In this document: in pieces, positions 46,903 through 58,100 of the stretch
Layout: every line of letters begins with the position of its first letter
How positions within the stretch are numbered: the stretch's first letter is position 1
NCBI GenBank assembly: GCA_036874045.1
Contig: JAZBRI010000003.1
Location: 6,336,501-6,400,500 of the forward strand
Length of the DNA stretch: 64,000 nt
Direction: 5' to 3'
Source of the DNA: Cymodocea nodosa
Lineage: Eukaryota; Streptophyta; Magnoliopsida; Alismatales; Cymodoceaceae
Position numbers and translations under genes: made by a program
The notes under the pieces: model-generated
What the model saw: only the letters and a program-made list of their open reading frames with translations
Told to the model about the DNA's origin: nothing
The model's database searches: none

Positions 46903-48696
46903 ATGGCCACCGCGGTGGCACTGCTCACCACCATCCGCGAACGGACGCGGCGGATAGTGACGAGACGGTTCCAGAGGCTGCTCGACGCGAGGCCACCCCC
47001 CGACGTTCGCAACTTCAACATCTTGCTGTCGAAAGCTGCGAGATTCGGGTTACACGAAGACGTGTTTGGGCTCTACGGCATGATGGTCCGACACGGTGTG
47101 GTCTCACCCGACGTCTGCACCGCCAGCGTATTGGTCACAACGTCCGGCCAAATGGGTCGGGCGGAATTGGGGTTTGGCATTCTATGTGGCGTGATGAAGA
47201 GAGGCTTCCGCCTTAACACGATGGTTTTTACTAGTTTGGTAGGTGGTCTTTTCAAGCAACAGAGGGTCGTGGATGCAGCGGAGCTGTTTGGCAGAATGCC
47301 TGACATAGGCTGTGACCGTGACGTTGTCGTGTATAATGTTGTCATCAGATCTTTTTGTGATTGTGGGCTGGTGAATGGGTGGAAGATGGGGTTTGCGGTC
47401 TTGGGGGACATGGTGAAGCGCGGGCATCGTGCTGACATTGTCACGTTCAATACTTTGATTGACAGACTATGCAAGATGGGCAAGGTAGTGGATGCGGTCG
47501 CAGTTTATCATAGGTTGGCCGATGTAGAAATCTTTCCTAGTGTTGTGACTTTTAATACTCTTATTTGTTGCCTGTGCTCCGAAGTTGATACACTCGAGAT
47601 GGGATTAGCGATCTTCTGTGAGATGATGAAGAGCGGGCTTTGTCATGACACAGTCACCTTCAATAGTCTGTTGAGTGGATTCTGCAAGGCAGGTAGAGCA
47701 GACGATGCCTTGGGAATTTTCCGCAGGATGCCTGAGATGGCTTGTGTACCAGACAACGTATCGTACGGCACTCTTATCAATTTCCTTTTCTGCTCGGTTC
47801 AGGTGGATTTGGGATTGGGGGTGCTGTGTAGTATGCTTAAACGGGGATTTTACCTTGACACTTTCATGCTAACACTTTTGTTGAAAGGGTTCTGTATGGA
47901 AAGAAGGATTGCTGATGTTGTCATGTTGGTCCAAAGAATGATGGAGATGGAATGCACCCCAAACACCATCACTTATGGAACTCTTATTGATTTCTGTCGA
48001 CGTTTGGATAGAGTTGACATGGGATTTGGGGTGTTCTGCAACATGCTCAAAAGGGGCCATCGTCCTAACACGGTCATCATGACTGCTTTGATAAATGGTG
48101 TTTTGAGCGTGAATAGAATTGCTGATGCAATTAGTATATTCGGTATAATGCCTAAAATTGGTTGCCCGATAAATTCTATTACATATGGTTCTATTATTAA
48201 CCATTTCTGTCTCTTGGGTCAAATGGAGATTGGATTTGGCCTCTTTTGTGACATGTTAAAGCGAGGCCACCATGCCAACAATGTGATTTTGAATGCTTTT
48301 GTTCATGGTCTATGCATTGACAAAAGGGTTTCTTCTGCAGCAGTATTGATCGAGAGAATGCCCTTAATGGGATACAGACCTGACGCCATAACATTCAACA
48401 CACTGATTAATGGATTCTGCAGAATGGGGAGTGTTGACATGGCTCTTGACTTGCATGAAGCAATGAACCAGAGTGGTGGCCATTTTAGTCCTGGCTTGAC
48501 CACCTACAACACAATTATTGCTGCCCTTTGCAACCAGGGAGACATGAATCAGTCTCTGGAGCTTCTTCAAGAAATGAGAGATGCAGGAATTAGTCCAAAT
48601 GGTTTCACCTACAAATGCATTATAAATGGTTATTCTAAACAAGGCCAATGGGAAAAGGCTGTTCAGACTTCTGTGGAACTGGCTGGTCTTGAATGA
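46903..48696 (+). CDS. P-class pentatricopeptide repeat protein, 597 aa, single exon
   Basis: An intronless PPR gene, as most plant PPR genes are. P-class proteins bind organellar RNA and act in its processing, stability or translation. About 16 repeats of 35-38 residues run from residue 35 to the C-terminus, for example IVTFNTLIDRLCKMGKVVDA and AITFNTLINGFCRMGSVDMA; there are no E or DYW editing domains. The first 34 residues are Arg-rich and nearly lack acids (RERTRRIVTRRFQR), consistent with a mitochondrial or plastid presequence; mitochondrial is my guess. The start is the first ATG after an in-frame TGA at 46,867. VxTFNTLIxxxCK wording resembles the Rf-like/P subgroup. Base composition is strongly GC-rich in the first 300 bp and falls towards the 3' end. 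Target unknown; orthologue not assignable by eye. Confidence 0.95.
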   Translation: MATAVALLTTIRERTRRIVTRRFQRLLDARPPPDVRNFNILLSKAARFGLHEDVFGLYGMMVRHGVVSPDVCTASVLVTTSGQMGRAELGFGILCGVMKRGFRLNTMVFTSLVGGLFKQQRVVDAAELFGRMPDIGCDRDVVVYNVVIRSFCDCGLVNGWKMGFAVLGDMVKRGHRADIVTFNTLIDRLCKMGKVVDAVAVYHRLADVEIFPSVVTFNTLICCLCSEVDTLEMGLAIFCEMMKSGLCHDTVTFNSLLSGFCKAGRADDALGIFRRMPEMACVPDNVSYGTLINFLFCSVQVDLGLGVLCSMLKRGFYLDTFMLTLLLKGFCMERRIADVVMLVQRMMEMECTPNTITYGTLIDFCRRLDRVDMGFGVFCNMLKRGHRPNTVIMTALINGVLSVNRIADAISIFGIMPKIGCPINSITYGSIINHFCLLGQMEIGFGLFCDMLKRGHHANNVILNAFVHGLCIDKRVSSAAVLIERMPLMGYRPDAITFNTLINGFCRMGSVDMALDLHEAMNQSGGHFSPGLTTYNTIIAALCNQGDMNQSLELLQEMRDAGISPNGFTYKCIINGYSKQGQWEKAVQTSVELAGLE

Positions 48697-50660
48697 TCTG
48701 CAAGTTTTGCTCCGAAACCAGGTCACAGACACATGAAATGGTGATCACATTGCATTGCTCCGAAGCCTTGTGTGAGAGGTACCGAATGTTGTTTGGTTAC
48801 TAGTGCACAATGGCTTAAAAATCCACTGTTCTACGAAATAGTAACGGTTGGATGATTTATATGGAATAGCAGGTGCACCCTCTCCTCTCCAAGACGTTGA
48901 TATCTCCATTGCAAATTTTTCATGCAATTCTCGGAGAATCAGCCCCACTCCATTCTTGAATTGGATCTTTCAGCTTGTTGGGATGGTGAGAATTGGCTAT
49001 TTTGCAGCTTATCTGTCATGATCATCAGAGAACTACTTTGCATTGCAGGTTATCTTTGATGTTACATGCATTTTATAACTATAATAGTTTAGTTGGACAG
49101 GGACAACGATATTCATAGTCTCTTTCAAGATTTGAACCCTGAAGAATACAAAAATGCTGCTATTATCAAAAAAGACCTCTCAATGCAATTTACGAAGGTC
49201 GACACATTTGCATTTTGATGTTCCTCGACTTTGCAACCTAGCGTGATTTGCAAAATGCCATTATCGAGAATGATTCATTGTATAATTGATGTGCTCCTAT
49301 ATAAGGAAACATCTTCTTTGAGAAGGTATTCAACAATGCTTGCTTAGTGCCTTCAGTTGATGCATTTGTTTCTTCAGTGTCGTTTCAACACACAGCGAAA
49401 CTGATGAAGCTGCTCATCTTCTACACTGAAGCTGATATACACTGGCACTTCATTTTTTTATGGTAATAATAGTGTCATTTGTTTGAATTCAAATATAGAA
49501 TCTCTTCATGATCCATTGAAACTGCATTACTTTGTTGTGTATATCCACCCCATCTTTCAGGTGTTGTACCATCGTTTGTTGTTCATCATTTTGCATGCAT
49601 TCTGAGTAAAGATTCCATATCCAAAAATACAAGACATATATGAATCCTCTTCTTAGATGTTTGTTTATGGAGTGTGCAGTCAATTCACAATTTGTTGTCC
49701 GAACATTTTCTAAGGGTCATCTACATTATTTTTGACCAAGGGCCTGTTCCTTTAAATTTCCATTCTTAGGTAGCAACGCAATTGGAAAACTCTTTTAACA
49801 GAGGAGGAGACATCTGTGGAGTGCCTTGATGCTAGGCACGCAGAAGCTGATTGATAGAACAGGAAGAACGAGGGAATTCTCACAAATGACCTCTGCATCT
49901 TTTACACTGAGCATGAGAAAAAAGCTTGCGGTAAAGATGCCTTGAGCAACTTAACGACATATACTGAAAATATAATATTGTATGTAGTATGCCAATTAGT
50001 TCCTTTATGGATCTATACCTTAATCAGATTCATGTAAGAACTATTTGTACTTATTTTTCGATATAATTTTTCAGATATGTCATCTCTTTGTGTGAGTTCA
50101 CATCAGTTAAAAATTATGCAGATTACAATTATATAGATCATATGATTCTTGTATGAACCCAGAATTCTAATCGTTTCTCCTCTATGCATGCACGATGAGT
50201 ATCTGTATTTCTCACGCAGTTGATATGATGTTTTATTTGAATGAAAATGCTACTTTGATGATTAATCTAATATTAACAATGGTAAATTCTAAACTCCACA
50301 TCTCACAATAGCAGTTAAAACAAAACTCTCTCTGACCACAAAGATGTATGCTATTGTCATATAAGTCAAATTCTCTATCAGTGACGGTCATTCTACCATC
50401 CATATTAATCCTTTTATCTTTAAGAAAACAAAGAAGGCTAGTAAGATGGATCGCAATATAAACGTGCAGAAGAATGGAAAACATTGTAACGTGAAGAGAA
50501 AAGGGAAAAACTAAAATTACTGCTAAGTAAAAAATAAAATAAAAAACAGAGTAGAGAGATGGTAATAGATAAATGGCAAAAGATGATTGCAAAGATCAGT
50601 AGTCTGCTCATCAGAGACGAGAGAGTCACACGAGATTATTGATTACTTCAAATGGAAGGA
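48697..50660. other. PPR 3' flank and intergenic sequence
   Basis: Convergent spacer between the PPR gene (plus) and CYP51 (minus). The PPR 3' untranslated region occupies an unknown part of the left. No further gene was recognised; the AT-rich frames at 49,489 and 50,233 on the minus strand look like chance openings. Confidence 0.45.
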
Positions 50661-50675
50661 AGGATAACATGCTTT

Positions 50676-53034
50676 CTAGTCGTCAAGGGAAAGCTTTCGC
50701 CGCTTGTACCTTACCATGACCTTTCCTTTGACACCCACCACCATGGCATTCCAATCGGTCTGAGGGAATGGAGAGATCAGCTCGAACTCGAAGTTCCTAA
50801 GGAGATGACTCCATATGGCTTTTATCTGCAAATATGCAAATGGCTCACCCAGACAACCATGCCTGCCACCCCCAAAAGATATATATGAAAATGCACCGGC
50901 AGCCTTGTCCTCCTCTCTTCCAGGAGAAAATCTATCAGGGTCATAGGTGTCAGGATCCTTGTAGATGTGTGGAAGGCGGTTGGCAAAAGCAGGTGATGTG
51001 GCAACAACATGCCCCTTTGGGATGTCGTGTTCTTTCCCTTCTCTGGTTTTCACAGTGAAGTCATGATGGGAGTGGCGGAGCAACATTATTAGAGGTGGGT
51101 GAAGCCTCAATGCTTCCTTGATGCATCGGTACAGAACCTCCATATCGGATAAGATGTCATGATCGATCTTGTTACCGTGGAGTTTCATCAGCTTCTTCTG
51201 CTCTTTAATGGCGGCAGAGAGATACTCGTTGTGTTGCATGAGGTAAGCTCCGGTCCAGATAGAGGTGATAGAACTGGTGTGCTGTCCAGCAAAGAGTGAG
51301 GCAATGAGAAGGCCAGTGATTTCACCTTCAGTTGTTGAACGCCCGTCTTTGTACTTCGAATCCATGAAACACTGCATCATATCATCCTCGGATCGGCCTT
51401 CCTGCTTGCGAGAACAGATGATATTTGAGAAGATCTGAGCCAGCTTCTTGCGAGCCATGTCTCGACGCCTGTGTGCTGGAATGGGGAGATACGGGAAGAC
51501 CACACTGATGGGTTGCATCCCATTGTCAAGATCGTGGAAGAGAGCAGAGACATCTGCAAAGAGTTTGTCTCTCACCTCCCTCCCCAGGAGGCACCTGCTT
51601 GCCGTCAGAATGATTAGATGTTCAAGTTCGTACTTCATGTCCACTTCACCGGACTCTCCCCACCTTGAGAAGTAATCCTGTAAAAGAAAAGAAGGAATAC
51701 TGGTTAGTTACGGATTTAGAGGCAGTTGTTCGTATGTATCATGCCAATTGTATTTGTCAATGATCCAGTTTGATATGCAAGTGAAAAAAGAAAGATTGTG
51801 AGGAACCCGATTCAAAACACGACATTTCCCCTTTTTAAGGAGAAGAACATTATGAACACAGTTTTACCTCGGACAAAGGAAGGTGAAAAAGGAAAATTTC
51901 AAATAATAAAAACGGCCATGAAGTTGTATTCTGGTATGGAGGTGAGATCATAATACACTACTCTTACCTAAGGGGTGTCTGTACATGCTGGGATCCTTTT
52001 ATAGTTAGGAGGGAAGCACCCTCGAACTTGTTTGATAACCAATGGTTTTCGAGAAGAAATCTGATCGAGATTCGACCAAACTAAATTCTGAAAACTTTCA
52101 ATTGGTGGAAGATGGTGGTGCATCGATAAATTCACTGACCAACGTTGAATCTGGGGCAAAATCGGTGCTTATGAAGATGCCGGTTGCATTGACACACCAA
52201 GTGTGTCTGCTATCGAGGGTGTCATGTAATCCCGTCCATTTTCTTCAAATTCTTAAATAGCTATATTTTAAAATTTATCATTTCTCAATAAAAATACAAA
52301 TACTAATAAAGTAAGTGCAGCAAAATATAAAAAAAAAAATATTTTCTTCCGCCTCTTTACAAACACCTCCCACCCAATTGGCGATAAAAACGCCAATTAC
52401 CACCTACGTCAACTTTCCGCATGTACCACGCAAATAATAATCCCGTCCAGCGCAGATGTTGTCAAGAAGTGATATGGATCGTCATCTCGTCAAGCGAGGC
52501 CACGAACAAGAGAAGATGAAGATGAAGATGAAGTTAACGGAGAGAAGAATGAAATGTACGGTATCTGACCTCGGCCTCGGCGACCATCTGGTTGACATAG
52601 CCCTTCAACTTGGACACCCTCAGCGCCTCGGTGAAGAATCGGAACTGCTCCTGGCGGACGGAGTAGTTGACGTCGAAGACCACACCTGGCCCAAATGTAG
52701 GCACGTTGAACTGATACACCTCCTGCTGGCTGAGCTCCATCTCTTGCGCCTTGAAAAAATGAGCCGACACATCGGGGCCGATCAAGAAAGTGACGCGCCT
52801 GTTCAACAGATTCAGCGTGAACACACTGCCAAGCTTACTGTACTCCTCCCTGATCAGAACGATCGGGCCTTTCATGAACCTCAGCAGGCCCCCAACGAGA
52901 GGCAGAGCCTTTACAACCGGAGGCAGTCGCCTAACGGATCTGGAGGCTAAAAAGGCGGAAACGAGCTTCGCGAAGACAATGGTGGCCAGAAATACGAGCC
53001 CGGCATGGAAGAATCTGTTCTCGTTCAGATCCAT
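50676..53034 (-). CDS. CYP51G1: Sterol 14-alpha-demethylase (obtusifoliol 14-alpha-demethylase), CYP51G
   Basis: A cytochrome P450 that removes the 14-alpha methyl group of obtusifoliol in plant sterol synthesis, anchored in the endoplasmic reticulum. Two exons: 53,034-52,570 and 51,677-50,676, phase-0 intron of 892 bp with GT..AG ends. The protein is 488 aa, the normal plant length. Visible features: N-terminal membrane anchor (residues 8-30), Pro-rich hinge RLPP (36-39), the conserved QQEVYQFNVPTFGPGVVF (103-120), I-helix AGQHTSS (285-291), ExxR as EALR (343-346), and haem loop FGGGRHGCLGE (423-433) with Cys430. All key residues are intact. Exon 1 is GC-rich. It is convergent with the PPR gene and followed upstream by a GA-rich leader. 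Confidence 0.97.
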
Positions 53035-53470
53035 GGCTGAGAAGAACAGGAGCCAACAACAGTTCCCGTACGTACGTACGTATGATCAAATCAAATAGAA
53101 TTATTTCCCAAAGACAAATGCCACAAATCAGAGCAGACGCCGATGATGCAACGACCGTCCAACAGCAACAGATGGAAAATCGTGAACTGGAAACGAAACG
53201 AAATGCGTGAAGAGAGAGAGAGAGAGAGAGAGAGGGATCTGTCGATCTCTAAACAAGCAACAGCAAGAAGAGGAGAAACAGAAACCTGAGAGGATGTGAC
53301 GAACCCTAGCTCGAGAGGCTCGGAAGCCCAAGAGTGTCGGGAGGCGGCGTACAGGTGGTGACGCCGCACGCACCGCTATGTATTGTATACGCTCGGAAGA
53401 TCGCGGCGGAGGGAGTGGGCGCGCGAGAGAAGGAAGAAGGGAACGAGGCAGAACAAGGAGCGGAACCCGA
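53035..53470 (-). promoter_or_regulatory. CYP51 5' leader and proximal promoter with GA repeat
   Basis: Upstream of the CYP51 ATG lie a CGTACGTACGTACGTATG run (53,070-53,085), a (GA)12 tract at 53,211-53,234 (CT-rich on the transcribed strand, as in many plant leaders) and GC-rich sequence to 53,460. No confident TATA box was picked out, so the transcription start is not placed. Confidence 0.45.
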
Positions 53471-54990
53471 ATTTTGAAAATATGATTTCTTGGGAAACTT
53501 AGGGATGTAGTTGCAATTTAAAATTTTGACGAAGGTAAAGATCTATTATTATTATCATTATAAATACGGTTGGTTGCGCTGGAAATCCTCTACCATTACG
53601 AAATGCTTCAACCTTCTTGTTGTTATTTATGGATTGTTAAAGACAAGTGCATGAGGAGATTCCTTCCCTCCCGGACGTTATCCATGCGGACTTCTGTCGT
53701 TCTCTTCTTCGTCGTTTTTTGGAATCCAAGCATGTCCTGCAGCTCTCTCTCTCTCTTCCTACTTGTGTGTGACGACTGCAGTGCAGCAGAGCGAAGGATA
53801 CCAGCGGCGCCAGTGGATTGGGATTCCTGTTCCTGTGGGTTGGAAGGCAGGCCCAATGGCGATTTTTTTGAAATTACGGCTTAAATTATATTTTGCATAA
53901 ACGAATCATTGTATTCATTGTATTTAAACATGACGTCAATGTTACCTAGCTTTACATATCTGTTCGTAAGCATTTGTAGATAGATAAATTACAAGTAGTA
54001 GGGGAAAAAATGTTTGTTTGAAAAGTTTTACATCAACAAAGATAGAAACAAGATCATTTCACTCGTTATCAATTAATCTTATGCTGAAATTTAAAGAGTG
54101 AAAGACCATACCGTCCATTCATCCTTGGGCAGGGCAAACAAAGGTGTGAGGCAAGAAAGAAAGAAAATTTGAACATTATCAACGATGGATGTGCTTCCAA
54201 GTCGCTAATTTTTTTTATCTCATTTGCCTACCAAAACACATTGCGGGCATGCTTCTAAGATGTTTTTTAATATTGACAAAAATCACCTGCTGCAACAGCA
54301 ACTCCTAAATCTACCAAGCCTTGGCCACCACTACTCAATGAAATGCTGTCTATGGCAGGCATTCCACTGAGGTCTTCGTCCCCACTCAACGCCTTCTTCG
54401 TAATATTGTACTTCTTTTAGGGGTTTTCTTTTATCTAAGATCCAAACATAAATGAAGGGAAGTCGTCATTTTAACGAAAATGGGTTTAATGGGCATGTAC
54501 GTAGATTTACAATTTTACCTTTTTAAGGCCTCATATAGATTGTAGAAGTACAGTGAAGTTTCGAAATTCCAATATAATTCGTAACTGTGAATTCTTCACC
54601 TTCATCGTATGGTCATTGTTGTGTCCCAAATGTTCCCTCAATGGTAAGCATCAACAACACACATGGCAAACACCAACCATAAAACCACTTTGTTTCTGAA
54701 CAAGTTTAAAAAGAAAGAAAGCTTTTTATACCATTTCCATAGCCTACATGAAGTTTACTTGTCCATAATGTATATATATACTTATGGTTTGTTTAATAAT
54801 TGTCGTTTCTAACGATAAAATATAAGTCACGAACACGATCCAAGCCCACTGCCAGACATGAAGATGACACTCGATGGAAAAATAGTTTGAGAAGAAATTT
54901 TCCAAAAACAAAAATGGAAAAACTATGCCCAAGTTTTCTTTGAAATTTGAAACAAAGACCTCGACGCAACAAAATTGTTCTGAACTGACT
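53471..54990. other. Intergenic sequence, no gene recognised
   Basis: Between CYP51 and the next minus-strand gene. The plus-strand frame at 53,570-53,884 has no known relative and a composition unlike a conserved protein. The right part probably includes the 3' untranslated region of the gene ending at 55,190. Confidence 0.4.
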
Positions 54991-55189
54991 TCAATATATA
55001 GTCATGCTGACCATACCGAACGGAGTTGCCTTCCTTCCCTCAGCAGTTCCCGTATCTTCTGATAGACCCATCTTCTCGGCAATACTTGACCTTTTGAGCT
55101 GATAAATTAGAGATTTTCTCACCTGAAAACAACCGAGCAATCGTCCTTCCATGCTTCCTAAATCATTCTGACTGTGTAATGCCTGATTG

Positions 55190-58100
55190 TCATTCTTGAA
55201 CTTTCTTCTTTTTCTTCTTTGACTTGAGACCACGTGGATTCTCCGACGATAACACAGAATTCGGAGTGACATGACTGTCCGGTCTGGATGCCCCCATAGA
55301 CTCTCCAGCGGATGTTGTTTGTTCGAGGCAAGTGGAGCTCTCCCTGGCCCTCTTATGCTTGGAACGCTTCGTTGATTCCGTACTTTGTTGTAGTGTACGT
55401 GTCGAAGTAAGGACTTCATGAGAGGTTCCATTCAATAATGTGGAACTTGGATGCTTTGATGAAAAGCTTGAAGTTCTCGGTGGCATGCTACTCTTCTGGG
55501 ATCCTATGGTACAACAGATCCATTACATTTAAAATACTTGTATATGGTAGGAGACAACCAGAAAAAAAGATATATTGACAGACTGCTCCATTAAACAAGT
55601 TAGCAGCACAAATTCCACAAAGAATGGTACTTTTGCACTATGTACGGTATCCTACAAAAACCTCACTGAACAAAATGAACCAAACATGTTTACTGAAACA
55701 TTTCGATCGCTATGAAACAGAATATGATAGATGAAAATGATTGTCCATATCAAATTTCGATGATGGGATTAAATTAGCATAATCACAATCGATGATGGCC
55801 ACGATAATGGAACAACATCCACATTACCTTAATTCTTTTAGCACTTGAAAATGACGGTGGATATATATAGTCTAGATAGGATGGCTGAATGATTAAATTT
55901 TACCTCCAGATCTATGGCTGCTTGAAAAATGGGATGCAGATTTCTCCAATTCGCTTAGTTCAGGATAGTGAATTAAGCAGACTCGTCGGGAAATCTTCCC
56001 TACTGAGAGAACAAACAACAACATTACTAAATGAGAGAACAAATGTACCACCACACCATTATAATTTAGGATATACTCTGTCAAAAAAAAGAAAACTGAC
56101 TGCTAAATTAAACTACAGAAATGCCAAATAAGTAATGTTCCTTGCAACATGAAAAAACAAAAGCACTGGCAACAAGTACGTAGATCCTACAACCGCACCA
56201 TGTATTTCTGTTATATCCAAGAATATACTTTTGCTGACTGTTGGACAGTCCTTTGGTCAATAATACAATTACACAAAACCAATTCCCCAATTCATGGACC
56301 TCATTACCTTAATTAAATATTTTTAGTTTCTTTCCATATGTCAAAACTACTCAGTTACATGTTGTAGCCAAACAAATCTTTTTGTCCGTTCAGTTTATAA
56401 TTTTTCATCCAGATATACTAGAAATAAGAAGCATTCCTGGTACCATTATTGTAGTTACCTAATTTATCCACCATTTCCTGATCAATGTTTCAATAAACAA
56501 AAAATAGCATCATGTAGATTGACTAAATGTTGAATGGCATTAACAACAGTTTAATGACCATTCGACAACAATTTCACAAAAACAGATTGTGTTGAAATCC
56601 ATTTAAACATACATCTCTTCCATTTTTTAGGACACTGCTGATATTCACACAATTAAAAAACAAGTCTTCTTCCTCCTCAAGGCAATGCAAATAACCATAA
56701 TAATTACTTAGTTAATATCCGCAAATGTTCCATTTTGTTTCTTCATTGCCCCTTGATATCAGATTGAAGCCTTATTCTTCATTGGATTTACAGCTTCTTT
56801 TTATTTTGTCAGATGAGAAAGAGAAAAATATTTTCTATTATACAACCGAGACCCATTCAGGTAATAAAACGAGATACAATTTTAAATTCTAAACCCATCT
56901 CCGAAAAGGTCATCTCGTCTGCTTCCATCTGTAATTGTTCAATAAGCAGAAACATGTTAATATCCAATATTAAGATTCTTATTATATTGTGGAACAGAAC
57001 ACACAGCTTAAGAATTCTAGAACTGTAAGATAGATTTCTGTACTTATTTCAGTATTCAAATGATAGCCAACATTACCGCACAAAGGGAAAGGGCTGTAAT
57101 GCAGACAGTGGTTATTGAATGTCTATCTATAAAGGAAAAAAGGTAAAAAATTATACAGACTATGGAAGCATTACCTCTCGTTCACTTTCTCCCCAAACCC
57201 CTCCCACTCTTTCCAGAAAATTGAGTGAAGAAACAGAATAAACTTACCTACTTTTGACTCAGAATTTGAAGCCAGGAAAACTGTTGCATCCGGTGTCTGA
57301 GAGGAAAAACTTACTACATCATATTTCTTGCCTGCCAGAATAGCAAATATTATATCAGATCTTCAACACATTTCAGACTCCCAAAGGACCCAAAGTGATT
57401 GAATTATTACAAGGAAACGTTTAAACATGCTTGATTGAAAAACCACCAGATCACCCCAATCATGAAACCCCCTGCACGACCATCCAAACAAGACCCAACT
57501 CACCTGAGGAGTTCACAAAGCTACCAAAATCCCCGTCACTGTGCAGCTTTAGTGGGATCACCTTACCATTGATATCAGAAGGCTTCAACTGCAACATCCA
57601 CAAACAGAGTCTTCAACTTCTATCCAAAAAGATAATAATTACAAAGAACAAAAAATAATGCTATACGAGAGATATAAAAGCTAAAAAGGGATAACAGAGT
57701 ACAACCTGATTGATGGGCCACTGGATGAGCCACAATTCTTTGGATCCCGTCAATGAGAAATCCAGAATCGTGTCCTTCACATCATCTTCAAAATCAGGCC
57801 CAGGTTTATACCTGACCAAGTAAACAGCAATGTTTTCTTTGAAAATGGTTAATTAGAATTATTAATCTCAACATGGCTATGAGAGGACCAATATTAATGA
57901 GTAAAAAATATTTAAAATGTTTGGCACACAGACCTAAGGAAACAAGAGCATAGAGAACAAAAGCAAGCAAAAACTACCAAGTCTACAACAAATATTCAAG
58001 ATAATCAAACAAAGAAAATGAAAGCACAAGATAATGCTAAAAGCAACTGCAAAAATCTAGAGTACACTCCTGCCAGTTTAGTTCATACATTGTTATGTCC

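Noticed and set aside
46794-47216. 140-codon plus-strand frame overlapping the PPR start
   Set aside because: It is a shadow of the GC-rich PPR 5' end in another frame, has no ATG at its first codon and resembles no protein.
47073-48732. Several minus-strand open frames opposite the PPR gene
   Set aside because: They follow from the codon usage of the PPR repeats on the other strand; no independent similarity.
52456-52950. 164-codon plus-strand frame
   Set aside because: Antisense shadow of CYP51 exon 1, which has unambiguous P450 motifs.
53570-53884. 104-codon plus-strand frame near CYP51
   Set aside because: No recognisable domain, and composition and position suggest chance.
54991-55431. 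146-codon minus-strand frame overlapping the last exon of the Mediator-associated-like gene
   Set aside because: It is out of frame with the phase-matched, recognisable exon at 55,190-55,503 and starts inside it.
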